Shown: piece by piece, positions 7,992 to 15,705 of the stretch
How positions within the stretch are numbered: the stretch's first letter is position 1
Layout of the letters: every line of letters starts with the position of its first letter
Source: Streptomonospora alba
GTDB lineage: Bacteria; Actinomycetota; Actinomycetes; Streptosporangiales; Streptosporangiaceae
Direction: 5' to 3'
Assembly: GCF_000826685.1 (NCBI RefSeq)
Contig: NZ_JROO01000027.1
Location: 1-64,000 of the forward strand
Length of the DNA stretch: 64,000 bases
The notes under the pieces: generated by a model
Seen by the model: only the letters and a program-made list of their open reading frames with translations
The model's database searches: none
Told to the model about the DNA's origin: nothing
Program-made: the position numbers and the translations under genes

Positions 7992-8752
7992 CTCGCCCCC
8001 TTGCGCAGCGCTTCGGTCATCTCCCGGTGCAGCGCGACGAAGCTCGGGTCCACCCGCAACTCGTCGGGGTCGCGCGGGCGGGCCAGGTCGAGTTCGCGGT
8101 CGAGGATGCAGCGCCCCCGCAGCCCCAGGACCACGATGCGGTCGCCGAGCAGCAGGGCCTCCTCGATGTCGTGGGTCACGAAGACCACGGTCTGGCCGCT
8201 GTCCTGCCACAACCGCAGCAGTTCGGCCTGCAGGTCCATGCGCAGCTGGGCGTCCAGGGCCCCGAACGGCTCGTCCATCAGGAGCGTCTCGGGGTTGCCG
8301 GCCAGCATCCGGGCCAGGCTGACCCGGCGCCGCATGCCGCCGGAGAGCTCGCGCGGGTAGTGCCGCTCGAAGCCGGTCAGCCCCACGCGCTCGACGAGCT
8401 CCAGGGCGCGCCCGCGCCGCTCCTCGGCACCGACGCCGCTGATCTCCATGGGCATCTCGATGTTGCGGCGCACGTCCCGCCAGGGCATCAGCGTGTCGCT
8501 CTGGGTGAGGTAGCTGATCTCGGTCCGGGGACCGGTCACGGTCTCGCCGCGGTAGGCCACGGTGCCCGACGTGGGCTGGATCAGCCCGGAGAGCAGGTTG
8601 AGGGCGGTGGACTTGCCGCAACCGCTGCGCCCCAGGACCGTGACGAAGCTGCCCTTCTCCACCTGCAGGTCGAAGTCGCGGAGGGCGACGACGCCGGTGT
8701 CGTCCTTGACGAACTGCTTCGTCAGTCCTCGTACGTCCAGTAGCGAGCTCAT
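7988..8752 (-). CDS. ABC transporter ATP-binding protein (SsuB/TauB-like)
   Basis: Nucleotide-binding subunit of 254 residues. Walker A GRSGCGKST is near residue 42, the Q-loop lies in SYLTQSD, the signature is LSGGMRRRVSLARML, Walker B is TLLMDEPFGALD, and the H-loop is VFVTHDIEEA. The DEPFGALD form is typical of nitrate/sulfonate/taurine importers. It overlaps its neighbours on both sides by 4 bp and should pair with the permease at 7140. Confidence 0.92.
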   Translation of the reverse strand: MSSLLDVRGLTKQFVKDDTGVVALRDFDLQVEKGSFVTVLGRSGCGKSTALNLLSGLIQPTSGTVAYRGETVTGPRTEISYLTQSDTLMPWRDVRRNIEMPMEISGVGAEERRGRALELVERVGLTGFERHYPRELSGGMRRRVSLARMLAGNPETLLMDEPFGALDAQLRMDLQAELLRLWQDSGQTVVFVTHDIEEALLLGDRIVVLGLRGRCILDRELDLARPRDPDELRVDPSFVALHREMTEALRKGAR

Positions 8753-9399
8753 GTTCGCACTCTGCCTGCCGTCTCGTCCTCGGCCCGCAGGCCGTAGGCG
8801 TCGTAACTGAGTTCTCCCGAGCGCCAGCGCTCCCGCAGGCCGTCCTCCTTGGCGATCCGCTCGCGGACCGCCTCGACCGTGGCCTGGATGCGATCGGCCG
8901 GCACCGCTGCCGCGCCGTCGTCGTCGAGCAGCACGACGTCGCCCGGCGCCACGGTGGTGCCGCCGAGTTCCACCGGTGCGTCGACGGACCCGCGGACGTT
9001 CTTGGTCGCGCCGCGGACGCGCCGCCAGCGTGTCCACACCGGCAGCCCCATCTCCCGCAGGTCGGCCGCGTCGCGCACGGAGGCGTCGACCAGCACGCCG
9101 GCCGCGCCGCGCCGCTTGGCCTGGGTGGCCAGCAGGTCGCCGAACAGCGCCACCGGGCGGGGCTCGGGCATGGTCAGCACCAGGACCTCGCCGGGTCTCA
9201 GACGGGCCATGGCCTCGTGCACGGCGCGGTTGTCGTCCTGGCCGCACAGCGCGATGCGGGCCGGGCCGCCCACCCGTGTGCCGGGCAGCAGCGGTTCCAG
9301 GTCGAGGTCGATCAGGCCGCGGCGTCCGGCCGCTTCGTAGACGGTGGCCACACCCGCCTCGGCCAGCTCCTGCACAGCGGCCTCCTCCGGCCCGCTCAC
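8749..9399 (-). CDS. RraA-family aldolase-like protein (GalC/HMG-CHA aldolase type)
   Basis: Protein of 216 residues of the RraA/class II aldolase fold. Characteristic segments are VYEAAGRRGLIDLD near the start, GVLVDASVRDAADLREMGLPVW (the Arg-Asp pair that binds substrate and metal), and GDVVLLDDDGAAAVP. The family includes RNase E inhibitor RraA and the 4-hydroxy-4-methyl-2-oxoglutarate / 4-carboxy-4-hydroxy-2-oxoadipate aldolases that release pyruvate. The start is GTG 9399, in a 4-bp GTGA overlap with the preceding gene. Next to a GalB-like protein, a GalC-like aldolase role is likelier than RNase regulation; this is inference from context. Confidence 0.8.
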   Translation of the reverse strand: MSGPEEAAVQELAEAGVATVYEAAGRRGLIDLDLEPLLPGTRVGGPARIALCGQDDNRAVHEAMARLRPGEVLVLTMPEPRPVALFGDLLATQAKRRGAAGVLVDASVRDAADLREMGLPVWTRWRRVRGATKNVRGSVDAPVELGGTTVAPGDVVLLDDDGAAAVPADRIQATVEAVRERIAKEDGLRERWRSGELSYDAYGLRAEDETAGRVRT

Positions 9400-10112
9400 A
9401 GCGCGCCCACCACGTTGGGCAGCAGCCGGTGGAAGGCCTCGGCCTGGCGGATCCCGGAGTCGCCGGTGACCTTGCGCGCGTGGTTTCCGCGCTGGTCGGC
9501 GCGCTGGCGGTAGTAGTCCTGCAGGTACTGCTGGGCCTGCATGGCCGACATGGCTTCGACCTTCTGCTCGAAGACGGGGGTGATGTCGACGTAGACCGTG
9601 GGCACGAACGCGCACAGCTCGGGCTGGTGCGGCTCGAAGACGAGGAATTCGGAGGGCGGCGCGGTACGGAATCCGCTGGCCACACCGGCGCCCGAGGTCA
9701 GCAGCCGGGCCTTGGCGACGGCGGCGTGGGCGGCGGGGTGGTCGGGATTGAACGGGTCCTTCTCGGGGTGGGTGAGCACCACGTTCGGCGCGAAGTCGCG
9801 CATCATCTCGGCGAGGCGGTCGATGGCCTCCTTGCCGACCTCCAGGGGGTAGTCGCCCAGGTCGAGGGCCTCGAAGCGGGCGCCGACCGCTCCCGCGGCC
9901 TTCTCCGCCTCGGCGTGGCGGAGGCGCTTGACGTTCTCCTCGGTCTGCCCGGGCTCCTCCCACAGCTTCCCGGACTCGCCGCGCTCGCCGTAGGACAGCG
10001 CGACCACGACTGCCTCGCCGCCCGCAGCGGTGTGGCAGGCGACCGCTCCGGCGGCGCGCCAGACGAAGTCGGCGCTGTGCGCGCCCACGACCATCATGCG
10101 GCGGTTGCTCAT
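9396..10112 (-). CDS. PIG-L/LmbE-family zinc hydrolase, GalB (4-oxalomesaconate hydratase)-like
   Basis: Protein of 238 residues. It opens with MMVVGAHSADFVWRAAGAVA, the AHxxD zinc motif in the form seen in GalB-type proteins, and has NPDHPAAHAAV with the distal zinc histidine. PIG-L proteins are usually deacetylases of GlcNAc conjugates, but GalB of the gallate pathway is a member that hydrates 4-oxalomesaconate. The gene directly precedes an RraA-type aldolase with a 4-bp overlap, matching the functional order hydratase then aldolase. It overlaps the upstream hydrolase gene by 4 bp too. Confidence 0.8.
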   Translation of the reverse strand: MSNRRMMVVGAHSADFVWRAAGAVACHTAAGGEAVVVALSYGERGESGKLWEEPGQTEENVKRLRHAEAEKAAGAVGARFEALDLGDYPLEVGKEAIDRLAEMMRDFAPNVVLTHPEKDPFNPDHPAAHAAVAKARLLTSGAGVASGFRTAPPSEFLVFEPHQPELCAFVPTVYVDITPVFEQKVEAMSAMQAQQYLQDYYRQRADQRGNHARKVTGDSGIRQAEAFHRLLPNVVGAL

Positions 10113-11080
10113 CGGGTTCCCTCCTCGGCGGCGGCCGCGGTGGCGGCGCCGGCCCGCTCGCTGTCGGCACCGGCCAGCCAGCGGGAGTTGGCCACCGCCA
10201 TGGTGCGGATCTCGGATTCGGTGAAGCCCTCGGCGAGGAGCCGGTCGGCCAGGAGCGCCAGGCCGTCCTCGACGGGGGGATTGAACGGCTGGCCGAGGTC
10301 GCTGGAGAGCACGGAGCTCTCCGGACCCGCGGCCCGGATGTTGTCCACCCAGGTGCGCCACTCGACCTTGCCCGTGTAGGGCGTGGTGAAGCAGCGCTCC
10401 AGCAGGACACCCTGCTCGGCCAGACGCCGCTGCCGCTCGGCGGCCACGCGCTGGGAGGTGAACTCCGGGTGGGTGACCACGACGCGGCGCACACCCTCGT
10501 CGAGGGCGGCGCGGGCGACGACCTCGATCTCGGCGGTGCTGAGGTGGCCGGTCGCCAGGGTCATGTCGTGCTTGGCGATGACCCGCAGCACCTGGCGGGT
10601 GATCTCGCGGACCTCGCCCTGCTCGTCGAGCGCCTCGACCGGGTCGGCCGCCATGCCCTCGGCGCGCAGTTCGTCCTGCAGCTGCGCCCACATCGGGGGC
10701 GTGGCGCCCTCGGGCATGTCGGCGGTGCACGCGCGCTGGTTGGAGCTGTCGACGGTGGGCAGCCACACCACCTGGGCGCCGCCGCGCCCGGCGATGTCGA
10801 CGGCGATGGGGTTGAGCCCGCCGACCGAGCCGTTGAGCGTGATGGCTCCGACCGCGTGGCATTCGGGCACCGCCGCGTTGACCACCGCGGCGCGTTCGGC
10901 GGTGGGGACGTAGTGCGACTTCAGCACGAACCCGGCCAGGCCGACCGCTGCGAAGCGGGGAGCCAGGGCGAGGTCGTCGATCCGCCGCCGCATCACGTCG
11001 GGCGCGACGTGGATGTGGGTGTCGTAGGCCCCCTCGACCAGTTCCCGCGCCCGGGGCGAGGGCGTCGGATGCTCTGTCAT
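10109..11080 (-). CDS. DUF6282-like amidohydrolase-fold protein, first gene of the operon
   Basis: Protein of 323 residues. YDTHIHVAPDVMRRR carries an HxH metal motif close to the N-terminus; VTHPEFTSQ and SSDLGQPFNPP appear later, a layout like metal-dependent TIM-barrel hydrolases. I assign it to the DUF6282 type with moderate confidence; no reaction is established from the sequence. LigI- and LigJ-type enzymes of the protocatechuate 4,5-cleavage route are also amidohydrolases, so a lactonase or hydratase role on a polycarboxylate is possible. ATG 11080 lies 35 bp downstream of the palindromic operator. Confidence 0.72.
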   Translation of the reverse strand: MTEHPTPSPRARELVEGAYDTHIHVAPDVMRRRIDDLALAPRFAAVGLAGFVLKSHYVPTAERAAVVNAAVPECHAVGAITLNGSVGGLNPIAVDIAGRGGAQVVWLPTVDSSNQRACTADMPEGATPPMWAQLQDELRAEGMAADPVEALDEQGEVREITRQVLRVIAKHDMTLATGHLSTAEIEVVARAALDEGVRRVVVTHPEFTSQRVAAERQRRLAEQGVLLERCFTTPYTGKVEWRTWVDNIRAAGPESSVLSSDLGQPFNPPVEDGLALLADRLLAEGFTESEIRTMAVANSRWLAGADSERAGAATAAAAEEGTR

Positions 11081-11114
11081 ACCGCCTCAAATCGTGTCGA
11101 CATAATGCCTGAAG

Positions 11115-11146
11115 AAATTGTTAACAATTTTGATGACATGTGTCAA
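11115..11146 (-). promoter_or_regulatory. operon promoter overlapped by a 16-bp palindromic operator
   Basis: On the minus strand TTGACA (11146-11141) is followed after exactly 17 bp by TAACAA (11123-11118), a near-consensus housekeeping promoter for the operon starting at 11080. AAATTGTTAACAATTT (11115-11130) is a perfect 16-bp palindrome covering the -10. ATTGTTAACAAT-type sites suit GntR/FCD regulators, so repression by the neighbouring gene product (11274-11972) is the natural reading. Confidence 0.75.
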
Positions 11147-11273
11147 GGCTCACGAGGCGTGGATCTCCCCTGGTCGTGGCGCCACTGTACCCATCGCCGG
11201 ATACACGAAGGCGCGGCCGCGCGTCCCCTACAGCGGGACGCGCCGACCGCGCCGGGCGTACGGAACGTCTGGC

Positions 11274-11972
11274 TTACACCCGCAGGTTGCTGACCGTGGT
11301 GGCCTCTTTGAGGGCGTCGATGACACTGCGCAGGTGCGCGCGCATGGCCCGTTCGGCCGCCTCGGGGTCGTGGTCGCCGATGGCCGCGATGATCGCGAGG
11401 TGCTCGGGCAGCGAGGTGTTGGGCCGGCCGGGCTGCAGGGACAGCCGGAACTGGTGGCGCACGTTCTGGGCGCGCAACCGCTCCAGTACAGCGCCCGCGG
11501 TCTGCTGCCCGCTGAGCTCGCGGATGCGTCGGTGCAGCTGCTGATTGGCCTCGGAATAGCCCAGGACGTTGCCCTCGCCGACCAGCCGCTCCATGCGCGT
11601 ACCGATCTCGCGCAGCTCGGCGACCTGGTCCTCGTCGATCCGCTCGGCGGCCTTGGCGGCGCACAGCCCTTCCAGCATCATGCGCACCTCGCTGATCTCC
11701 ACGGCCTCCTCCAGCGAGACCGCGCGAACCCGCGCTCCGCGGTTCTGCTCGCGCTCCACGAGGCCTTCCTCGGTGAGCTGCAGCAGCGCGGAGCGCACCG
11801 CGCTGCGGCTGGTGCCGAACCGGGCGGACAGGTCGGCCTCGACCAGTCGCTGCTCGGGCGCGAACTCGCCGTCGGTGATGGCTTCACGGATCGCCGCGGC
11901 GACGGAGCCCCCCGCACCTCTCTGACTTTTCGCCGTACTCCGCGAGCCCGACTCTCCGCGGTTGATAGCCAC
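11274..11972 (-). CDS. GntR-family regulator (FCD domain)
   Basis: Transcription factor of 232 residues. The N-terminal winged helix (about 22-85) contains QRLVEADLSARFGTSR and AVRSALLQLTEEGLV. The C-terminal FCD domain (about 95-225) contains the typical NQQLHRRIRELSGQ and EHLAIIAAI stretches. GAGGGAAA precedes the start. It sits between the six-gene operon it probably controls (downstream, same strand) and a divergent dehydrogenase gene. The site ATTGTCGCCAAT in its own upstream region resembles the operon palindrome and suggests autoregulation. Confidence 0.88.
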   Translation of the reverse strand: MAINRGESGSRSTAKSQRGAGGSVAAAIREAITDGEFAPEQRLVEADLSARFGTSRSAVRSALLQLTEEGLVEREQNRGARVRAVSLEEAVEISEVRMMLEGLCAAKAAERIDEDQVAELREIGTRMERLVGEGNVLGYSEANQQLHRRIRELSGQQTAGAVLERLRAQNVRHQFRLSLQPGRPNTSLPEHLAIIAAIGDHDPEAAERAMRAHLRSVIDALKEATTVSNLRV

Positions 11973-12023
11973 TTTCCCTCGCTTCCCCAGTGCTCCGCCG
12001 GCCCCCGCGAGCCCAACGGCAAT

Positions 12024-12054
12024 ATTGTCGCCAATTTCGTTGCCACATTAGTCT
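12024..12054 (+). promoter_or_regulatory. weaker copy of the GntR site and promoter of the dehydrogenase gene
   Basis: ATTGTCGCCAAT (12024-12035) matches the 12-bp core ATTGTTAACAAT at 9 of 12 positions and keeps both ATTG/CAAT half-sites. It overlaps TTGTCG (12025-12030), which with TAGTCT (12049-12054, 18-bp spacer) could be the promoter of the gene at 12090. The element also lies upstream of the divergent gntR. Confidence 0.45.
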
Positions 12055-12089
12055 AGACCCGTCCGACCCACGACTATGAGGAGCCGAAC

Positions 12090-12878
12090 GTGAGCGGTGA
12101 GGAAGCGCCGAGTGTCCGGATCGCCGTGCTGGGCCTGGGAGAGGCGGGCGGGCTGATCGCCGCCGACCTGCGGGACGCGGGGGCGCGCGTGCAGGGCTAC
12201 GATCCGGCAGCGAGCGCTCCCGAGGGTGTCGCCGACCTGCCCGGCGAAGCCGCGGCTGCGGCCGGGTGCGATCTCGTCCTCAGCGTCAACAGCTCCAAGG
12301 CGGCCCCCGGCGCGCTTCAGGCGGGCCTTTCCGGCACCGGCCCCGGCACTGTGTGGGCCGACCTGAACACCGCAGCGCCCCAGCTCAAGCGCCGCCTGGG
12401 TGAGACCGCCGCCGAGGCCGGCGTCGCCTTCGCCGACGTCTCGCTGATGAGCCCCGTCCCCGGCCGCGGACTGCACACGCCGATGCTCGCCTCCGGGCCG
12501 GGCGCCGCCCGCTACGCCGAGCTGATGGGCCGGCTGGGCGCCGACGTCGAGGCGATGGATGGACCCGCGGGACTGGCCGCCGAGCGCAAGCTGCTGCGCA
12601 GCGTGTTCTTCAAGGGCCTGGCGGCGGCCGTCGTCGAGGCTCTGGAGGCCGGACGCGCCGCCGGCTGCGAGGACTGGCTGCGCGACAACATCGCCGACGA
12701 GCTGGCGCGCGCCGACGCCGGCACCGTGCAGCGCCTGGTCGAGGGCAGTCGCCTCCACGCCGTCCGCCGCACCGACGAGATGCAGGCGGCCTCGGACATG
12801 CTCACCGACCTGGGCGTGGCCCCGCTGATCAGCGCCGCCAGCCGCGACCTGCTGCAGAATCTGCAGAACCGCGCCTGA
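12090..12878 (+). CDS. NAD(P)-binding dehydrogenase with DUF1932 C-terminal domain (6PGDH-like)
   Basis: Protein of 262 residues. The Rossmann fold opens with RIAVLGLGEAGGLIAADL; the C-terminal half (about 165-250) resembles the DUF1932 domain of beta-hydroxyacid-dehydrogenase-like proteins, with LAAERKLLRSVFFKGLAAAV containing the probable catalytic Lys. GTG 12090 has GAGGAG 6 nt upstream. It reads away from the GntR and probably belongs to the same regulon as the GalB/GalC-like operon, where it could oxidise or reduce a hydroxyacid intermediate. No substrate can be assigned. Confidence 0.78.
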   Translation: MSGEEAPSVRIAVLGLGEAGGLIAADLRDAGARVQGYDPAASAPEGVADLPGEAAAAAGCDLVLSVNSSKAAPGALQAGLSGTGPGTVWADLNTAAPQLKRRLGETAAEAGVAFADVSLMSPVPGRGLHTPMLASGPGAARYAELMGRLGADVEAMDGPAGLAAERKLLRSVFFKGLAAAVVEALEAGRAAGCEDWLRDNIADELARADAGTVQRLVEGSRLHAVRRTDEMQAASDMLTDLGVAPLISAASRDLLQNLQNRA

Positions 12879-12972
12879 CCGCCATCGGGCGCACGATGCG
12901 CTGCGCGCAGGACCGCGGGCGCTGAGGGCCCTGCGGGAAGCCGCGGCGTACGCTCGGCGGCATGTGCCGAGG

Positions 12973-13896
12973 TCAGTTCGACCGCCGGCGGGCCTGCTTC
13001 AGCTCGCGGTCGACGGCCCATGCGTCGGCGACCGGCCCGAGGTGACCGAGCTTGTCGGGGTTGGCCACCGTGCGGATGTTCTGAATCCGCCCGTCGAGCA
13101 CATCGAGCACAAGGGTGTACAGGACCTTGCCCTCACGGTCGCGGAAGACCGCACCGGGCTGGGCGTTGACCTCGCGCTGCTCGAACGCCACGTCGACCAG
13201 GGCAAGCCGGGGGAAGACCGCGCCCAGCACCCGGGCCACGTTCTCCGCGCCCATGACGGCGTTGGCCAGCTGGGGGGTCTTGCCGCCGCCGTCCCCGGCC
13301 AGCTGCACGTCGGCGGCCAGCAGATGCCGCAGCCGGCCCACATCGCCGTCCTTCAGCGCGTCGAAGAACCGCGTCGCCAGTTCCCGCTGCTCCTGGCGGT
13401 CTGCTGCGAACCGCGGCCGCCCGGCCTCCATGTGCCTCCGCGCCCGTACCAGCAGCTGCCGGCACGCCGCTTCCGAGCGCCCCACAGCCGAGCCGATCTC
13501 GTCGAACCCGAAGCCGAACACCTCCCGAAGCAGAAAAACCGCGCGCTCCGCCGGGCTCAGCCGCTCCAGCAGCAGAAGCGCCGCCATCGACACCGAATCG
13601 GCCAGCTCCGCCGACCTCGCCGGGTCCTGGTACGGATCGCTCAGCAGCGGCTCGGGAAACCACGGCCCGACGTACCGCTCCCGCCGCACCCGCGCGGAAC
13701 GCAGCACATCGATCGAGATCCGCGTCACCGCGGTGGAGAGGAAGGCCTTGGCCGAGGCGGGCCGGGTCGCCGAGGCGTCGTAGCGCAGCCACGTCTCCTG
13801 CACCGCGTCCTCGGCCTCGCCAACGCTGCCCAGGATCCGGTAGGCGATCGAAAACAGCAGCGGCCGCAGCTCCTCGAACTCCTCGATCTTGCTCAC
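12973..13896 (-). CDS. ECF41-family sigma factor with SnoaL-like C-terminal domain
   Basis: RNA polymerase sigma factor of 307 residues. Sigma region 2 (about 8-75) and region 4 (about 105-155, with GFGFDEIGSAVGRSEAACRQ) are followed by a SnoaL-like extension (about 165-290). Three marks of ECF41 are present: the linker motif WFPEP (79-83, WLPEP in the family), DGGGK (202-206) and NPDKL (279-283). In characterised ECF41 proteins the extension takes the place of an anti-sigma factor. GTG 13896 is preceded by GAAGGGAA. It is downstream of a carboxymuconolactone-decarboxylase-like gene, the expected partner type, 101 bp away. Confidence 0.92.
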   Translation of the reverse strand: MSKIEEFEELRPLLFSIAYRILGSVGEAEDAVQETWLRYDASATRPASAKAFLSTAVTRISIDVLRSARVRRERYVGPWFPEPLLSDPYQDPARSAELADSVSMAALLLLERLSPAERAVFLLREVFGFGFDEIGSAVGRSEAACRQLLVRARRHMEAGRPRFAADRQEQRELATRFFDALKDGDVGRLRHLLAADVQLAGDGGGKTPQLANAVMGAENVARVLGAVFPRLALVDVAFEQREVNAQPGAVFRDREGKVLYTLVLDVLDGRIQNIRTVANPDKLGHLGPVADAWAVDRELKQARRRSN

Positions 13897-13997
13897 GCCC
13901 GATTCCCTTCCGTTGCAGCCTCCCGACCGGTCGTACCCTCCCGGCCGGGAGCCTTGGGACCCGGGGACGCGAAGCCCCGAGCCCGTTGCCGATGCGC

Positions 13998-14471
13998 TCA
14001 GTGGAACTGCCCGGGCCGGTAGTCGCCGGCCGGCTGACGGCTGATGATGTTCAGCCGGTTCACCGCGTTCATGAAGGAGACCATGATGACCAGGGCGGTG
14101 AGCTGCTCCTCGTCGTAGTGCTCGGCGGCGTGGTCCCACACCTCGTCGCCGACCCCGCCGGCCGCGTCCGCGACCCGGGTCCCCTCCTCCGCCAGCTCCA
14201 GCGCGGCGCGCTCGGCCTCGGTGAAGACCGCGGCCTCCCGCCACCCCGCGACCAGGTTCAGCCGCACGGAGGTCTCGCCGGCGGCGTCGGCTTCCTTGGT
14301 ATGCATGTCGATGCAGACGGCGCAGCCGTTGATCTGGCTCACCCGCAGCGCCACCAGCTCCTGCGTCGCGGCCGGGAGCGAAGAGCCCTTGAGCGTCTTG
14401 CCCGCCGACATGAAGCTCGTGAGGATCTCGCCGGCGATCGGGTCGGCGAAGTAGTTCAGTCGCGCGTCCAT
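13998..14471 (-). CDS. carboxymuconolactone decarboxylase / AhpD-like protein
   Basis: Small protein of 157 residues with the AhpD-like redox motif C50-x2-C53-x3-H57 (NGCAVCIDMH), typical of CMD-family alkylhydroperoxidases. GGAGGAG lies 8 nt before ATG 14471. ECF41 sigma factors are characteristically encoded beside a CMD protein, oxidoreductase or epimerase, and this gene has the ECF41-type promoter directly upstream, so it is the presumed target of the sigma factor at 12973. It probably reduces a peroxide or disulfide; the substrate is unknown. Confidence 0.88.
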   Translation of the reverse strand: MDARLNYFADPIAGEILTSFMSAGKTLKGSSLPAATQELVALRVSQINGCAVCIDMHTKEADAAGETSVRLNLVAGWREAAVFTEAERAALELAEEGTRVADAAGGVGDEVWDHAAEHYDEEQLTALVIMVSFMNAVNRLNIISRQPAGDYRPGQFH

Positions 14472-14512
14472 GATGGGTGCTCCTCCGCGGTCGTCAGTGG
14501 CTACACCACCGA

Positions 14513-14539
14513 GACGAGGCGGCCCGACCTCCTGTGACA
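14513..14539 (-). promoter_or_regulatory. ECF41-type promoter
   Basis: Minus strand: TGTCACA (14539-14533), 16-bp spacer, CGTC (14516-14513). This matches the published ECF41 consensus of TGTCACA at -35 and CGTC at -10. It lies about 40 bp upstream of the CMD-like start at 14471 and would drive the CMD-sigma pair, giving autoregulation. Confidence 0.8.
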
Positions 14540-14844
14540 CGGACGGATGTGAGGTGCATCTCCCCGATGCCGGCGCACGTCGGCCCACGGGGTTCCGGCC
14601 GCCGGCGGCCGATGCGGCGTCCGCGCGCGAACGGCGCCGCGGCACGAGCGCCGGTTTCCCACAGGGAGCGATCAGCGGCCCCGAGCCGTCCCCGACCTCG
14701 ACACTCCCCGATCCGGGCCCGCCGGCGCCGACACGATCGGCCGTGCCGAGGGCGTGGGCGATACTCGTGTACATAGGGCCACGAGGGCCACGGTGTGCAC
14801 GCACAATGACCGCACGCACACGACCACCGTCGAGGGAGGCACGC

Positions 14845-15684
14845 ATGAGTGACCACGACCCCGTCCCCGAGGAGCCCGGCGGCCCCGGCCGTCCCCCGCC
14901 CGCCTCCATCGATCTGTCGGTACCGCACTCCGCGCGGGTGTGGAACTACTGGCTGGGCGGCGACGACAACTACGCCGCGGACCGTGTCGCCGGAGACGAG
15001 GTGCTGGCGCGCCTTCCCGACATCGCCGACGGCGCACGCGCCGAACGGGCGTTTCTGGCCCGCGTGCTGCGCCACCTCGTCGGCGAGGCGGGGATCCGCC
15101 AGTTCCTGGACGTGGGCACCGGCCTGCCCACCGCCGACAACACCCACGAGGTCGCCCAGCGGCTCGCGCCCGAGAGCCGGGTCGTCTACGTCGACAACGA
15201 CCCGCTGGTGACGGTGCACGCCCGAACACTGCTGACCAGCACTCCCGAGGGCGCGACCGACTACCTCCAGGCCGACCTGCGCGACACCCGCACCATCCTG
15301 GACAGGAGCGCCGAGACGCTGGACTTCGCCGCGCCCATCGGGCTGATGCTGCTGGGCGTGGTCAACCACATCGTGAACGACGCGGAGGCCTACGCGGCCG
15401 TCGCCCGGCTTGTGCGCGCCCTGCCGGCGGGCAGCTACCTCGCCCTGACCCACTCCACGGCCGAGATCCACGGCGAGCCGATGCTGGAGGTCATGCGGGA
15501 GATGAACGAACGCGGCGGCACGCCGATCACCGCCCGCAGCCGAGAGCAGATCGAGCGGTTCTTCGACGGCACCGAACTACTGGAGCCGGGTGTGGTCTCG
15601 TGCTCCCTTTGGCGGCCCGAGCCGTCCGAGGAGGGCGCCCCGAACGAGGTCTACCTGTTCGGGGGTGTCGGCCGGCTCTCCTGA
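14845..15684 (+). CDS. SAM-dependent methyltransferase, DUF574/Methyltransf_19 family
   Basis: Protein of 279 residues. The family entry PHSARVWNYWLGGDDNYAADR is near residue 22, the SAM-binding motif FLDVGTGLPTADNTHEVAQ near 85, and VVYVDNDPLVTVHART (acidic residue for the ribose) near 113. This family is abundant in actinomycetes, and its substrates are largely unknown. ATG 14845 has GGGAGG just upstream; the frame extends to 14470 but the longer form has no support. A 5'-truncated, frameshifted relative lies at 42749-43308. Confidence 0.88.
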   Translation: MSDHDPVPEEPGGPGRPPPASIDLSVPHSARVWNYWLGGDDNYAADRVAGDEVLARLPDIADGARAERAFLARVLRHLVGEAGIRQFLDVGTGLPTADNTHEVAQRLAPESRVVYVDNDPLVTVHARTLLTSTPEGATDYLQADLRDTRTILDRSAETLDFAAPIGLMLLGVVNHIVNDAEAYAAVARLVRALPAGSYLALTHSTAEIHGEPMLEVMREMNERGGTPITARSREQIERFFDGTELLEPGVVSCSLWRPEPSEEGAPNEVYLFGGVGRLS

Positions 15685-15705
15685 CCGCCGCGCCGCGAAC
15701 GGCCG

